From assembly GCA_963704155.1 (NCBI GenBank), contig CAVPHF010000039.1, positions 161,535 through 225,534 of the forward strand: a stretch of DNA of 64,000 nucleotides, read 5' to 3'. Position 1 is the stretch's first letter. Every line of letters begins with the position of its first letter. The DNA comes from Thiohalocapsa sp963704155 (GTDB taxonomy: Bacteria > Pseudomonadota > Gammaproteobacteria > Chromatiales > Chromatiaceae). Under the pieces are notes generated by a model. It was not told the DNA's origin. It worked only from the letters and a program-made list of their open reading frames with translations, and did no database searches. The translations under genes and the position numbers were made by a program. Positions 48,374-57,775 of the stretch are shown in pieces.

Positions 48374-48443
48374 GTAGGACAGCAGCGTCTGCACACTAGG
48401 CGCTCTCCTAGGCGCTAGCCCCTCGCCCCCAGACCCTTTATTC

Positions 48444-50669
48444 ATGGTCAAACCCACCTACAATCTGCCGGACAGCGAGCCGGATGACCTCGTCGCAAGC
48501 CGCCATTGGCTTGCCGGCCTGACCGACCACTATTCTGAAGCGGAAAGCCGTCGGATCATCGATGCCTGCACGCTGATGATCCACTGCCGCGGCGGCCATG
48601 TGCTCGAGACCGGCGAGAGCGAGGCGCGGCACCGCATGTCGACCGCCGACATCCTGCTGAGCCTGCGCATGGACGCCGAGACGCTTTGCGCCGCGCTGCT
48701 GAACGGTTGCCTCGGGCGCGACGGCACCTCCGAGGCCGAACTGGCCGAGCGCTTCGACACCGGTATCGCCGGCATGGTCGCTGACCTTGGGCGCATCGGA
48801 CAGCTCACCAACATCGACCGCGTCATCGCCGAGAAGGACCAGCTGCAGCACGAGGAAAACCTGCGCCGGCTGCTGCTCGGCATCGCTGAGGACGTGCGCG
48901 TCGTACTGGTGGTCCTGGCAGAACGGCTGCACCTGATGCGCGCCGCCAAGCGGCTCGAGCGCGAACGCCAACGGGAGTTGGCCGAAGACACCCGCCGCAT
49001 CTACGCACCGCTGGCCAACCGGCTCGGCATCTGGCAGATCAAGTGGGAGCTGGAAGACCTCGCGTTGCGCTACCTCGAGCCGGACGAGTACAAGCGCATC
49101 GCCATGCTGTTGCGCGAGCGCCGCGGCGAGCGGCAGGACTACATCCAGCGTGTCATCGAGACACTGCGCGGAGAATTCGAGCGACTCGGCATCAAGGCCG
49201 GCATCAGCGGCCGGCCGAAACACATCTACAGCATCTGGCGCAAGATGCAGCGTAAGGCCATCGACATCGCCAACATCTTCGACCTGCGGGCGGTGCGGAT
49301 CATGGTCGCGGACATCCCCACTTGCTATATGGCGCTCGGTGTCGTCCACGGCCTTTGGAGACATATCCCGAAGGAGTTCGACGACTACATCGCCACGCCC
49401 AAGGGCAACATGTACCAATCACTGCATACCGCGGTGATCGGCCCCGAGGACAAGCCGCTGGAGGTGCAGATCCGCACCGAAGACATGCACCGTCATGCCG
49501 AATTCGGCGTCGCCGCGCACTGGGCCTACAAGGAGTCGAAGGGTCACGACCCTGAGTTCCAGCGCCGTATCATCTGGATGCGCAACTGGCTGGAGCTGAA
49601 GAACGAGGGCGATCAGTCCGGCGACTTCGTCGAGCGCTTCAAGGCCGAATTCGAGCCGGTACACGTGTACGTCCTAACGCCGCAGGCCAAGGTCATCGAG
49701 CTGCCAAAGGGCGCCACACCGCTCGACTTCGCCTTTGCCATCCACTCCGAGATCGGTAACCACTGCCGCGGCGCGCGCGTCGACGGACGCATAGTCCCGC
49801 TCAACTACCAGCTGACCAGTGGCGAGACGATCGAGATACTGACGCAAAAGAACGCCAGCCCCAGCCGCGACTGGCTAAGCCCGCACCATGGCTACATGAT
49901 CACCGCGCGTGCCCGCAACCGGGTGCGGCAGTGGTTCAAGCTGCGGGACTTCGACCGCTACTTGAGCGAGGGCCGTTCGCAGCTCGACAAGGAGTTGGCG
50001 CGCCTGGGAATCGACGCCAAGCCGCAGCTCGACAAACTCGCGCCGCGCTACAACCTGCACAAGGGCGAGGACCTATTGGCCGCGATCGGCCGCGGCGATG
50101 TCGCTGCCGGCCATGTCGCACGGCAGGTCGGCGAGCCGCGCGGTGAGCGCCAGGAGGCCGATCAGACGCAGCCGGAACCAACGCCGCCAGCGCCGACACG
50201 CCGAGCACGCGCCGGGCGCTCCGATGTCATCGTCGAGGGTGTCGAAGACCTGATGACGCAGATGGCCACCTGCTGCCGGCCGGTGCCCTACGACAAACTG
50301 GTCGGCTTCATCACCCGCGGGCGCGGCGTCGTCGTGCACCGGCGCAATTGCCGCAACATGCTGAACTTGCCGAATGACGAGCGCGAACGCCTGGTGCAGG
50401 TCAGCTGGGCCGAACAACCGCCGGATGCCGGCTATCCGGTGGACCTAGTGGTTGTCGCGGCCGACCGCAAAGGACTGCTGCGCGATGTCTCTTCCGTGTT
50501 GGCCGACGAGGACGCCAATGTGCTCGGCACCAACACGCAGTCCGATCCGACCAGCGACGTCGCCAGCATGCGCTTCACCATCGAGGTCGCCACCGCCGCG
50601 CAACTCGACAAACTGATCACAAAGCTGCGGCAACTTCCGGAAGTGCTGGACGTTCGCCGGTTCTGGTAG
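48444..50669 (+). CDS. relA: GTP pyrophosphokinase RelA
   Basis: This 741-residue protein has the RelA/SpoT layout. The N-terminal hydrolase-like region is degenerate: the HD dipeptide expected after ALL is NG (LCAALLNGCLGRD), so hydrolysis is probably lost. The synthetase domain contains EFDDYIATPKGNMYQSLHT, the EXDD form typical of RelA, and AEFGVAAHWAYKE. A TGS domain follows (VYVLTPQAKVIELPKGATP, about 405-465), and then a C-terminal ACT region (VDLVVVAADRKGLLRDVSS). It makes (p)ppGpp on stalled ribosomes. Length is normal. Confidence 0.95.
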   Translation: MVKPTYNLPDSEPDDLVASRHWLAGLTDHYSEAESRRIIDACTLMIHCRGGHVLETGESEARHRMSTADILLSLRMDAETLCAALLNGCLGRDGTSEAELAERFDTGIAGMVADLGRIGQLTNIDRVIAEKDQLQHEENLRRLLLGIAEDVRVVLVVLAERLHLMRAAKRLERERQRELAEDTRRIYAPLANRLGIWQIKWELEDLALRYLEPDEYKRIAMLLRERRGERQDYIQRVIETLRGEFERLGIKAGISGRPKHIYSIWRKMQRKAIDIANIFDLRAVRIMVADIPTCYMALGVVHGLWRHIPKEFDDYIATPKGNMYQSLHTAVIGPEDKPLEVQIRTEDMHRHAEFGVAAHWAYKESKGHDPEFQRRIIWMRNWLELKNEGDQSGDFVERFKAEFEPVHVYVLTPQAKVIELPKGATPLDFAFAIHSEIGNHCRGARVDGRIVPLNYQLTSGETIEILTQKNASPSRDWLSPHHGYMITARARNRVRQWFKLRDFDRYLSEGRSQLDKELARLGIDAKPQLDKLAPRYNLHKGEDLLAAIGRGDVAAGHVARQVGEPRGERQEADQTQPEPTPPAPTRRARAGRSDVIVEGVEDLMTQMATCCRPVPYDKLVGFITRGRGVVVHRRNCRNMLNLPNDERERLVQVSWAEQPPDAGYPVDLVVVAADRKGLLRDVSSVLADEDANVLGTNTQSDPTSDVASMRFTIEVATAAQLDKLITKLRQLPEVLDVRRFW

Positions 50670-50691
50670 CATCGGCAGACAGGGCATAGCA

Positions 50692-51024
50692 ATGGCGAAC
50701 GGGCGCCTGAAGTTTGGCCTGTCGGAACGCATTCGCGAGGATCTAGGCCGCGCTTTCGGGCATTATCCTGAGATCCAACGCGTTCTCATCTTCGGTTCGC
50801 TCGCCAAGGGCTGCGAGCAGCCCGGCTCGGACATCGACCTGGCCGTTGTCGCACCCACACTGGACGATTCAGCATTCGCGCGCGTTTGGGCTGAGATCGA
50901 TGCCCTCCCGCTCATCTTCAAAGTCGACCTAGTGCATTGGGATCGGCTTTCCAATGTCCAGCTAAAACAGAAGATTCAATCCGAGGGACGCGTGTTCTTT
51001 GAACCTTGTCGTACACTACGCTGA
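50692..51024 (+). CDS. MNT-type nucleotidyltransferase domain protein (orphan)
   Basis: This 110-residue protein carries the minimal nucleotidyltransferase motif GS-x10-DxD: G35, S36, D47 and D49 in FGSLAKG...GSDIDLAV. Such proteins (MntA) usually pair with a HEPN-domain toxin (HepT) and act as AMPylating antitoxins. No HEPN gene lies on either side: relA precedes it by 22 bases and rfbB follows by 23. It may be a solitary relic or have another role. Confidence 0.85.
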   Translation: MANGRLKFGLSERIREDLGRAFGHYPEIQRVLIFGSLAKGCEQPGSDIDLAVVAPTLDDSAFARVWAEIDALPLIFKVDLVHWDRLSNVQLKQKIQSEGRVFFEPCRTLR

Positions 51025-51047
51025 GCACCAGCAACGAAATCCACAAG

Positions 51048-52109
51048 ATGACAACACTCCTCATCACCGGCGGTGCCGGCTTCATCGGCGGCAACTTCGT
51101 GCATTTGATGCTCGCCGAGACGGACTTGCGCATCATCAACCTGGACAAGCTCACCTACGCCGGCAATCTCGATACGCTAGCCGCGGTCATGGACCACCCC
51201 CGTCACACCTTCGTCGAGGGCGATATCGGCGACGGCGAGTTGATCTCTCGCCTGCTGCGAGAACATGCCGTCGACGCCGTCGTCAACTTCGCCGCCGAGA
51301 GCCATGTCGACCGCTCCATCGACGGCCCCGCCGCCTTCATCGAGACCAACGTCGTCGGCACCTTCAACCTGCTCGACAGCGCCCGCGCCCACTGGGCCGG
51401 GCTCGACGCCGAGCGCAAGGCCGGGTTCCGTTTTCTGCACGTATCCACCGACGAGGTCTATGGCTCGCTCGGGTCCGCGGGTAGATTCACCGAGACGACC
51501 GCCTACGCGCCAAACTCGCCCTACTCGGCCTCAAAGGCGGCCTCCGATCATCTTGTCCGTGCCTGGCACCACACTTACGGCCTGCCGGTGCTGACGACCA
51601 ACTGCTCCAACAACTATGGCCCCTATCAGTTCCCGGAGAAGCTGATTCCGCTGATCATCGCCAAGGCCATGGACGGCGAACCGCTGCCCATCTATGGCGA
51701 CGGCGGCAACATCCGCGACTGGCTTTTCGTCGAAGACCACTGCCGCGCCATTGCGCGGGTGCTCGAAGCCGGGGAACCGGGAGAGGTGTACAATGTCGGC
51801 GGCGACAGCGAGAAGACCAACCTAGAGGTGGTCGACACCCTCTGCGCCCTGCTCGACCAAGCGCTGCCGGACTCACCACACCGCCCGCACGGGCAGCTGA
51901 AAACGTTCGTCACCGACCGCCCCGGCCACGATCGCCGCTACGCCATCGATGCCGACAAGCTCAAGCGCGAACTCGGCTGGGCGCCGCGCGAGACCTTCGA
52001 AAGCGGCCTCGAGCGCACGCTCGACTGGTACCTGTCCAATCAAGACTGGTCACGCCGCGTCACCGACGGCAGCTACCGCGGACAGCGCCTCGGCGCCCAT
52101 AAACCCTGA
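51048..52109 (+). CDS. rfbB: dTDP-glucose 4,6-dehydratase
   Basis: This 352-residue protein starts at ATG 51048 (MTTLLITGGAGFIGG). The family motifs are present: TGGAGFIG, FAAESHVDRSI, catalytic HVSTDEVYGSLG and YSASKAASDHL, and NCSNNYGPYQFPEKLIP. It converts dTDP-glucose to dTDP-4-keto-6-deoxyglucose in the cytoplasm. It starts the rfbB-rfbA-rfbC run; the 30-base gap and the rfbA/rfbC overlap imply one operon. Confidence 0.97.
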   Translation: MTTLLITGGAGFIGGNFVHLMLAETDLRIINLDKLTYAGNLDTLAAVMDHPRHTFVEGDIGDGELISRLLREHAVDAVVNFAAESHVDRSIDGPAAFIETNVVGTFNLLDSARAHWAGLDAERKAGFRFLHVSTDEVYGSLGSAGRFTETTAYAPNSPYSASKAASDHLVRAWHHTYGLPVLTTNCSNNYGPYQFPEKLIPLIIAKAMDGEPLPIYGDGGNIRDWLFVEDHCRAIARVLEAGEPGEVYNVGGDSEKTNLEVVDTLCALLDQALPDSPHRPHGQLKTFVTDRPGHDRRYAIDADKLKRELGWAPRETFESGLERTLDWYLSNQDWSRRVTDGSYRGQRLGAHKP

Positions 52110-52139
52110 CAGATCGAGCTGATCCTCGAGACGCAATCA

Positions 52140-53020
<881 letters not shown>

Positions 53021-53024
<4 letters not shown>

Positions 53025-53578
53025 AGGTCATCCCGACCGCGATACCGGACGTCCTGTTGATCGAGCCCAAGGTGTTCGGCGACGCCCGCGGCTGGTTTGT
53101 CGAGAGCTGGCAGCGCAAGCGTTATGCCGAAGCCGGCATCGACGGCGAATTCGTCCAAGATAACCAGTCGTTCTCGGGCCGCGGCACCTTGCGCGGACTG
53201 CACATCCAGCACCCCTTCGGACAGGGCAAGCTCGTGCAGGTCATTCAAGGCGAGGTATTCGATGTCGCCGTCGACGCGCGCCGCGGTTCGCCCACCTTCG
53301 GGGGCTGGGCAGGCGCCCGCCTGAGCGGTGAAAACAAACACCAGCTCTGGGTGCCGAGGGGCTTTCTGCACGGCTTTCTGGTGCTGAGCGACAGCGCGCT
53401 GTTCAGCTACAAATGTACTGACCTGTACCACCCGGAAACAGAATTCTCGGTGCGTTGGGACGACCCCGATATCGGCATCGAGTGGCCGGATATCGAAACA
53501 CCGCTGTTGTCAGAAAAAGACGCCACGGCGCCAAGGCTGCGTGACATCCCGGAGACGCGACTGCCCGCCTATCACTGA
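53021..53578 (+). CDS. rfbC: dTDP-4-dehydrorhamnose 3,5-epimerase
   Basis: This 185-residue cupin epimerase starts at ATG 53021 in the rfbA stop overlap. It contains FVQDNQSFSGRGTLRGLH, catalytic His/Asp (LRGLHIQ, DVAVDAR) and VPRGFLHGFLVLSD. It epimerises dTDP-4-keto-6-deoxyglucose. The next rhamnose step would need rfbD, which is not in the window. Confidence 0.96.
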
Positions 53579-53646
53579 GGAACGGCACGCGGTCCCAAGG
53601 GCGACACGCCGCCTACGACTCGCGCCCAAAGCGTTAACGGCGGATA

Positions 53647-54684
53647 ATGTCGGGAACTGTCGCCGACAATCGAGACCAGCAAAAGAAGCCAGCCGTGAAG
53701 CTCATCGTCCAAATTCCATGCTACAACGAGGAGCACACGCTGCCCGAAACGGTCGCTGACATCCCGCGGCAGATCGAGGGCATCGACCAGGTCGAGGTGC
53801 TGATCATCGACGACGGCAGCCGCGACCGCACGGTCGAGGTCGCGCGTGAGATCGGCGTCGACCACATCGTGCACAACAAGCGCAACGTCGGCCTCGCCCG
53901 CACCTTCCGCAAGGGCATCGATGCCTGCCTGGTGCGCGGCGCCGACATCATCGTCAATACCGACGGCGACAACCAGTACGCCGGCGCCGACATCCCCAAG
54001 CTGGTCGAGCCCATCCTCGCCGGCCGCGCCGACATGGTCATCGGCGACCGCCAGACCGACAAGGTGCCGCACTTCTCAGCGCTCAAGAAGCTCTTGCAGC
54101 GGCTCGGCAGCGGCGTCGTGCGCAAGCTCGCCGGCATCTGGGTACCAGACACCGTCAGCGGCTTCCGCGCCTTCTCGCGCGAGGCCGCCATCCGGCTGAA
54201 TGTCGTGTCATCGTTCAGCTACACCATCGAGACCGTGATACAGGCAGGCAAGCGTCAGCTCACGGTCGAGTCGGTGCACATCCGCACCAACCCCAAGACC
54301 CGCGACTCGCGCCTGTTCAAGAGCATTCCGCATTTCATCCAGAACTCGGTTGGCACCATGGTGCGCATGTACGCCATGTACCAGCCGCTGCGGGTATTCT
54401 TTTTTCTGGGCGCGGCCATGACCCTGCTCGGACTGCTGCCCATCCTGCGCTTCCTGTTGTTTTATTTCACCAGCGGCGGGGCCGGTCATGTCCAGTCGCT
54501 GCTGCTCGGCAGCGTCCTGGTCATCCTCGGCTTCATTACCTTCCTGGTCGGATTGGTCGCCGACCTGATCTCCTTCAATCGTCAACTGCTGGAGATGACG
54601 CTCGAACGCGTCAGGAGGCTAGAGCTCGACCACTTCGGCACCGATGCCACGCTGGGGAATGACGCGATTCGCGATGAGGACTGA
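53647..54684 (+). CDS. family 2 glycosyltransferase with two C-terminal membrane helices
   Basis: This 345-residue GT2 enzyme has VQIPCYNEEHTLPETVAD, DDGSRDRT and NTDGDNQYAGADIP (the DxD is visible in DGD). Two hydrophobic segments at the C-terminus (about 247-268 and 281-305) anchor it in the membrane, as in polyprenol-phosphate glycosyltransferases of the DPM1/GtrB kind. It probably transfers a sugar to a polyprenyl carrier or glycan in the surface polysaccharide pathway. The exact sugar is not predictable. Confidence 0.93.
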   Translation: MSGTVADNRDQQKKPAVKLIVQIPCYNEEHTLPETVADIPRQIEGIDQVEVLIIDDGSRDRTVEVAREIGVDHIVHNKRNVGLARTFRKGIDACLVRGADIIVNTDGDNQYAGADIPKLVEPILAGRADMVIGDRQTDKVPHFSALKKLLQRLGSGVVRKLAGIWVPDTVSGFRAFSREAAIRLNVVSSFSYTIETVIQAGKRQLTVESVHIRTNPKTRDSRLFKSIPHFIQNSVGTMVRMYAMYQPLRVFFFLGAAMTLLGLLPILRFLLFYFTSGGAGHVQSLLLGSVLVILGFITFLVGLVADLISFNRQLLEMTLERVRRLELDHFGTDATLGNDAIRDED

Positions 54685-54875
54685 CGGCGGGGCATTTAGG
54701 TATCGAACGGCCCAGCTCGGTGCGCGCCGCGTCAACAAGGGCGAAGGTTACTCCTGGCTGCTCAAGCCCGATGTCCAGTTGGGAGAGGATGTCACGCCGT
54801 GACCGAGAGCGCGTTGGCCAGGCCCTCTCTCGAGTCGGATCCGCCCCGCGCAATCATCGGCGTGGCGATGAAATC

Positions 54876-55217
54876 ATGACCAAACAGAAACTCTTCCCCT
54901 TCACCAAATCGCAACCAAGGCCTGACGCCATGCAAGTTGAAGCCGTCTATGACCACGGGCGCATTGAACTGACCCGCTCTCTGCGCCTCCGACACCCGCG
55001 CGTCCGCGTTATCATCGACATTCCGGATGACGAGATCCTCGGGCTCGGCCCGGTTGCCGACCCGCTGCCACCCGAGGTGCTGGCGCTGGCCGAGGAAATG
55101 CGTGCACGCCTCGATTCCGTGCGCAATGCCCCCATCCCTCCGGAGGACGAGCTCCCTGCCGTGACCGAAAAGAGCAGGACGCGGTTGGCCGCTTTTGCAC
55201 TCCGCCCGGACCCTTGA
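54876..55217 (+). CDS. antitoxin-like protein (AF2212/DUF104-like)
   Basis: This 113-residue protein (ATG 54876) contains MQVEAVYDHGRIELTRS and VRVIIDIPDD, which resemble short AbrB-like/DUF104 antitoxins that precede PIN toxins. The N-terminal 18 residues may be extra, since an ATG at 54930 fits the family start better. It ends 4 bases before the PIN-aminotransferase gene, so the two are probably coupled. It presumably neutralises the PIN domain; this is inference. Confidence 0.7.
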   Translation: MTKQKLFPFTKSQPRPDAMQVEAVYDHGRIELTRSLRLRHPRVRVIIDIPDDEILGLGPVADPLPPEVLALAEEMRARLDSVRNAPIPPEDELPAVTEKSRTRLAAFALRPDP

Positions 55218-55221
55218 TCCG

Positions 55222-56838
55222 ATGGATCTCCTGATCGACATCAATATCGCCGTCGACGTTTGCGCCAAACGGCTGCCCCACCATGCGGACGCCGACCTCG
55301 CGCTCGCCAAATGCCGACACGAGGGTGGCCGCCTCTGGCTTTATACCGGCAGCGTGCAAACCCTGGAATACGTCATCCGAGGCGAGCTTAAACGGAGCAT
55401 CGAGGCCAGCGGCCGATCGATCGGCGCGGGTCAATTGCAGTACCGGACCCGGCAACTGCTCACGACCTTTGCCGAAGACAAGCAATGGCTGGCAGCGCTA
55501 GCGTCAGAAGGAGCGGTCTTCGACAGCGCTGATCCGGAGGACGAGCAGCTCGTCCGCGCACTGAGCCGTTTCGCGCCTGGGACCATCAAGTTGCTGACCC
55601 GTGATGAGAATCTGCGCCAGCGCCACTCGGACCTCTGCATCACGCCGGCAGAGTATCTCGCCCAGGCAGCGCCGGCTCTGGACCAGCAGTTCATCGATCT
55701 CGCGACCCAGCAAGCCGCGATACGGCCGCAACTGGAGCACAACATCCACCGGGTGCTTCATCACGGCCAATACATCCTCGGCCCCGAGGTCCGTGAACTC
55801 GAAACACGCCTGCAGCAATACACCGGCGCCAAGCACTGCGTCACGGTCGCCAGCGGCACCGACGCCCTGCTGATCAGCCTGATGGCGCTCGGCATCGGCC
55901 CGGGCGACGAGGTCATCACCACGCCCTTTACCTTCGTCGCCACCGTCGAGGTCATCGTGCTGGTCGGCGCAAGACCCGTCTTCGTCGACATCGACCCCGC
56001 CACCTGCAACATCGACGCCACGCTGATCGAGGCCAAGATCACCACACGCACCAAGGCCATCATGCCGGTCAGCCTCTACGGCCAGCCGCCGGACATGGAC
56101 GCCATCAACGCCATCGCTGCTCGCCATGGCGGCATCCCCGTCATCGAAGACGCCGCGCAGAGCTTCGGCGCCACCTATAAGGGCAACAAGAGCTGCAACC
56201 TCAGCACCATCGGCTGCACCAGCTTCTTCCCCAGCAAGCCGCTCGGCTGCTACGGCGACGGCGGCGCCATCTTCACCAGTGACGATGCCCTCGCACAGGC
56301 CTGCCGCGAGATCCGCGTGCACGGCCAGAGCGATCGCTATCTGCACACGCGCATCGGCGTCGGCGGACGCATGGACAGCATCCAATGCGCGGTGGTCCTG
56401 GCCAAGCTGGAGCGCTTTGAGCATGAAATCGCGCAACGGCAAGCCGTTGCCCGCCGCTATCATGCGCTACTGGCCGCCGGTGCCGGCGGTAATGACGACG
56501 CGCCGAGCGCCGCGACGGCCTCCGCGCGCTTGAACATCGAACTGCTGCCCTGGCCGAATGACGACCGCACCAGCGTATTCGCTCAGTACACGCTGTTAGT
56601 GGAAGAGCGACAGGCGCTACAAGATAAGCTGAAAGCCGCCGGTGTCCCGACGGCCGTGCACTACCCGATGCCGATGAACCAGCAGCCGGCCTACGCCCAT
56701 CTGTGCTGCCCGGACTGCACCCCCCGCGCCCAGGCCATAGCGCAACGCGTCATGAGCCTGCCGATGCACGCCGACCTCACCCAAGCCGCGCAGCGGAGGA
56801 TCGTCGACGCCCTGCAAGCCCCCATCCAACAATCGTAG
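55222..56838 (+). CDS. wbpE: PIN-domain fused to WbpE-like sugar aminotransferase
   Basis: This 538-residue protein starts at ATG 55222. Residues 1 to about 147 form a PIN-like domain: LLIDINIAVD with D5, TLEYVI with E49, PEDEQL near 105 and LLTRDEN with D128. From about residue 155 (DQQFIDLATQQAAIRPQLE) to the end is a complete DegT/DnrJ/EryC1-type PLP aminotransferase most like WbpE. Asp310 in VIEDAAQSFGA and Lys339 in FFPSKPLGCYGDGG bind PLP. WbpE makes the 3-amino sugar in the UDP-ManNAc(3NAc)A pathway. The fusion is in frame with no stop or start codon at the junction. Its antitoxin-like gene is adjacent. The PIN half could be inactive or regulatory. Confidence 0.88.
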   Translation: MDLLIDINIAVDVCAKRLPHHADADLALAKCRHEGGRLWLYTGSVQTLEYVIRGELKRSIEASGRSIGAGQLQYRTRQLLTTFAEDKQWLAALASEGAVFDSADPEDEQLVRALSRFAPGTIKLLTRDENLRQRHSDLCITPAEYLAQAAPALDQQFIDLATQQAAIRPQLEHNIHRVLHHGQYILGPEVRELETRLQQYTGAKHCVTVASGTDALLISLMALGIGPGDEVITTPFTFVATVEVIVLVGARPVFVDIDPATCNIDATLIEAKITTRTKAIMPVSLYGQPPDMDAINAIAARHGGIPVIEDAAQSFGATYKGNKSCNLSTIGCTSFFPSKPLGCYGDGGAIFTSDDALAQACREIRVHGQSDRYLHTRIGVGGRMDSIQCAVVLAKLERFEHEIAQRQAVARRYHALLAAGAGGNDDAPSAATASARLNIELLPWPNDDRTSVFAQYTLLVEERQALQDKLKAAGVPTAVHYPMPMNQQPAYAHLCCPDCTPRAQAIAQRVMSLPMHADLTQAAQRRIVDALQAPIQQS

Positions 56839-56862
56839 GAGCGGCGCCCTCGCCGCGATCGG
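56835..56862. repeat. REP-like GTAGGAGCGGC element
   Basis: GTAGGAGCGGCG begins within the stop of the PIN-aminotransferase gene. GCGGCG (56841-56846) and CGCCGC (56851-56856) form a hairpin with a CCCT loop. It resembles the extragenic palindromes GTAGGAGCGGC...GCCGCGA found in many gammaproteobacteria. It might also end transcription. No other copy was recognised in the window. The following 220 bases before the Phd gene carry no gene. Confidence 0.45.
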
Positions 56863-57083
56863 CGGTGCGAATCACAACCACCTCGATCATCGCCCCGCGC
56901 GCCAGCCGCGGCACCGATGCCTCGCCGATCGGTTAGGGTGAAGCACGGCTCCCAGCGAGGCTTCGCCTTAGACCGAAATGACTTGGTTGGCCAAGCGAGG
57001 CGGAGACATCGCGACACCAGCGCATACTTGGCTAACCTGACCAAGCCAGGTATGATCGCGCTCATAATACCGGAGAATCTCTC

Positions 57084-57320
57084 ATGCAAGTCAATATGCT
57101 CGAAGCCAAGAGTCAACTCTCGAAGTTGGTAAAGGCCGCTATCTCCGGTGAAGAGGTCATCATCGCCAGCAACGGCCAGGCCCAGGTCCGACTGGTCCCG
57201 TGCGCCAGCACTCCGGGGTTGCAGCATTTCGGCACTTTGGCGGGGCAGTTCGAAGATACCGATCAGGCCTTTAGCGACGAGGCGGATGCCGAAGCCGGCA
57301 AGCTGTTCAGCGGTTCGTGA
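57084..57320 (+). CDS. Phd/YefM-family antitoxin
   Basis: This 78-residue protein begins MQVNMLEAKSQLSKLVKAA, the typical Phd/YefM N-terminus that binds operator DNA. The C-terminus is acidic (DEADAEAGKLF), where the toxin-neutralising part would be. Its stop overlaps the GTG of the PIN toxin gene (GTGA), the usual coupling of antitoxin and toxin. Confidence 0.9.
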   Translation: MQVNMLEAKSQLSKLVKAAISGEEVIIASNGQAQVRLVPCASTPGLQHFGTLAGQFEDTDQAFSDEADAEAGKLFSGS

Positions 57321-57691
57321 AGCTGCTACTCGACACACAAGTGATGCTGTGGTGGCTGCTGGGCGATCAGCAGCTGCGGCAGGGGACAAGGGCGCTCATA
57401 TCCACCACCGCCTGCATGGTCTCCGTCGCTAGCGTTTGGGAGGTCGCCATCAAGCACCGTTTGGGCAAGCTATCGATTGATCCCGTCACTTTCCGCGACC
57501 AGAGCCTTGCCGCGGGCGCCGCTCTATTGACGATCAATGACGCGCATGTCATCGAGACAGGGCGACTTCCCGGCATCCATGAAGACCCGTTCGACCGCTT
57601 GATCATCGCGCAGGCGCGCACCGAAGGATTGATGGCAATTTCGGCCGATGCACTCTGGAGCCGATACGGTGTCGCGCTGCAGCGTCCGTAA
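57317..57691 (+). CDS. vapC: PIN-domain toxin (VapC family)
   Basis: This 124-residue PIN protein starts at GTG 57317 (MKLLLDTQVMLWWLLGD). Acidic residues of the metal site are D6 in LLLDTQ, E near 42 in VWEVAIKHRLGKL, D near 91 in EDPFDRLIIAQA and D in ISADALWSRYG. It is an intact VapC-type ribonuclease toxin candidate, with its Phd antitoxin directly upstream. A promoter was not identified. Confidence 0.92.
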   Translation: MKLLLDTQVMLWWLLGDQQLRQGTRALISTTACMVSVASVWEVAIKHRLGKLSIDPVTFRDQSLAAGAALLTINDAHVIETGRLPGIHEDPFDRLIIAQARTEGLMAISADALWSRYGVALQRP

Positions 57692-57775
57692 CAGCACGCT
57701 GATAGTCCTTACTCCTCCAAGTTGCTGGGAAACTTGTATCAATAGCGGCCGCGAAAGTCGCTACAATCACCGCCA

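Noticed and set aside
48438..49418. 326-codon open frame antisense to relA
   Set aside because: Shadow of a conserved gene.
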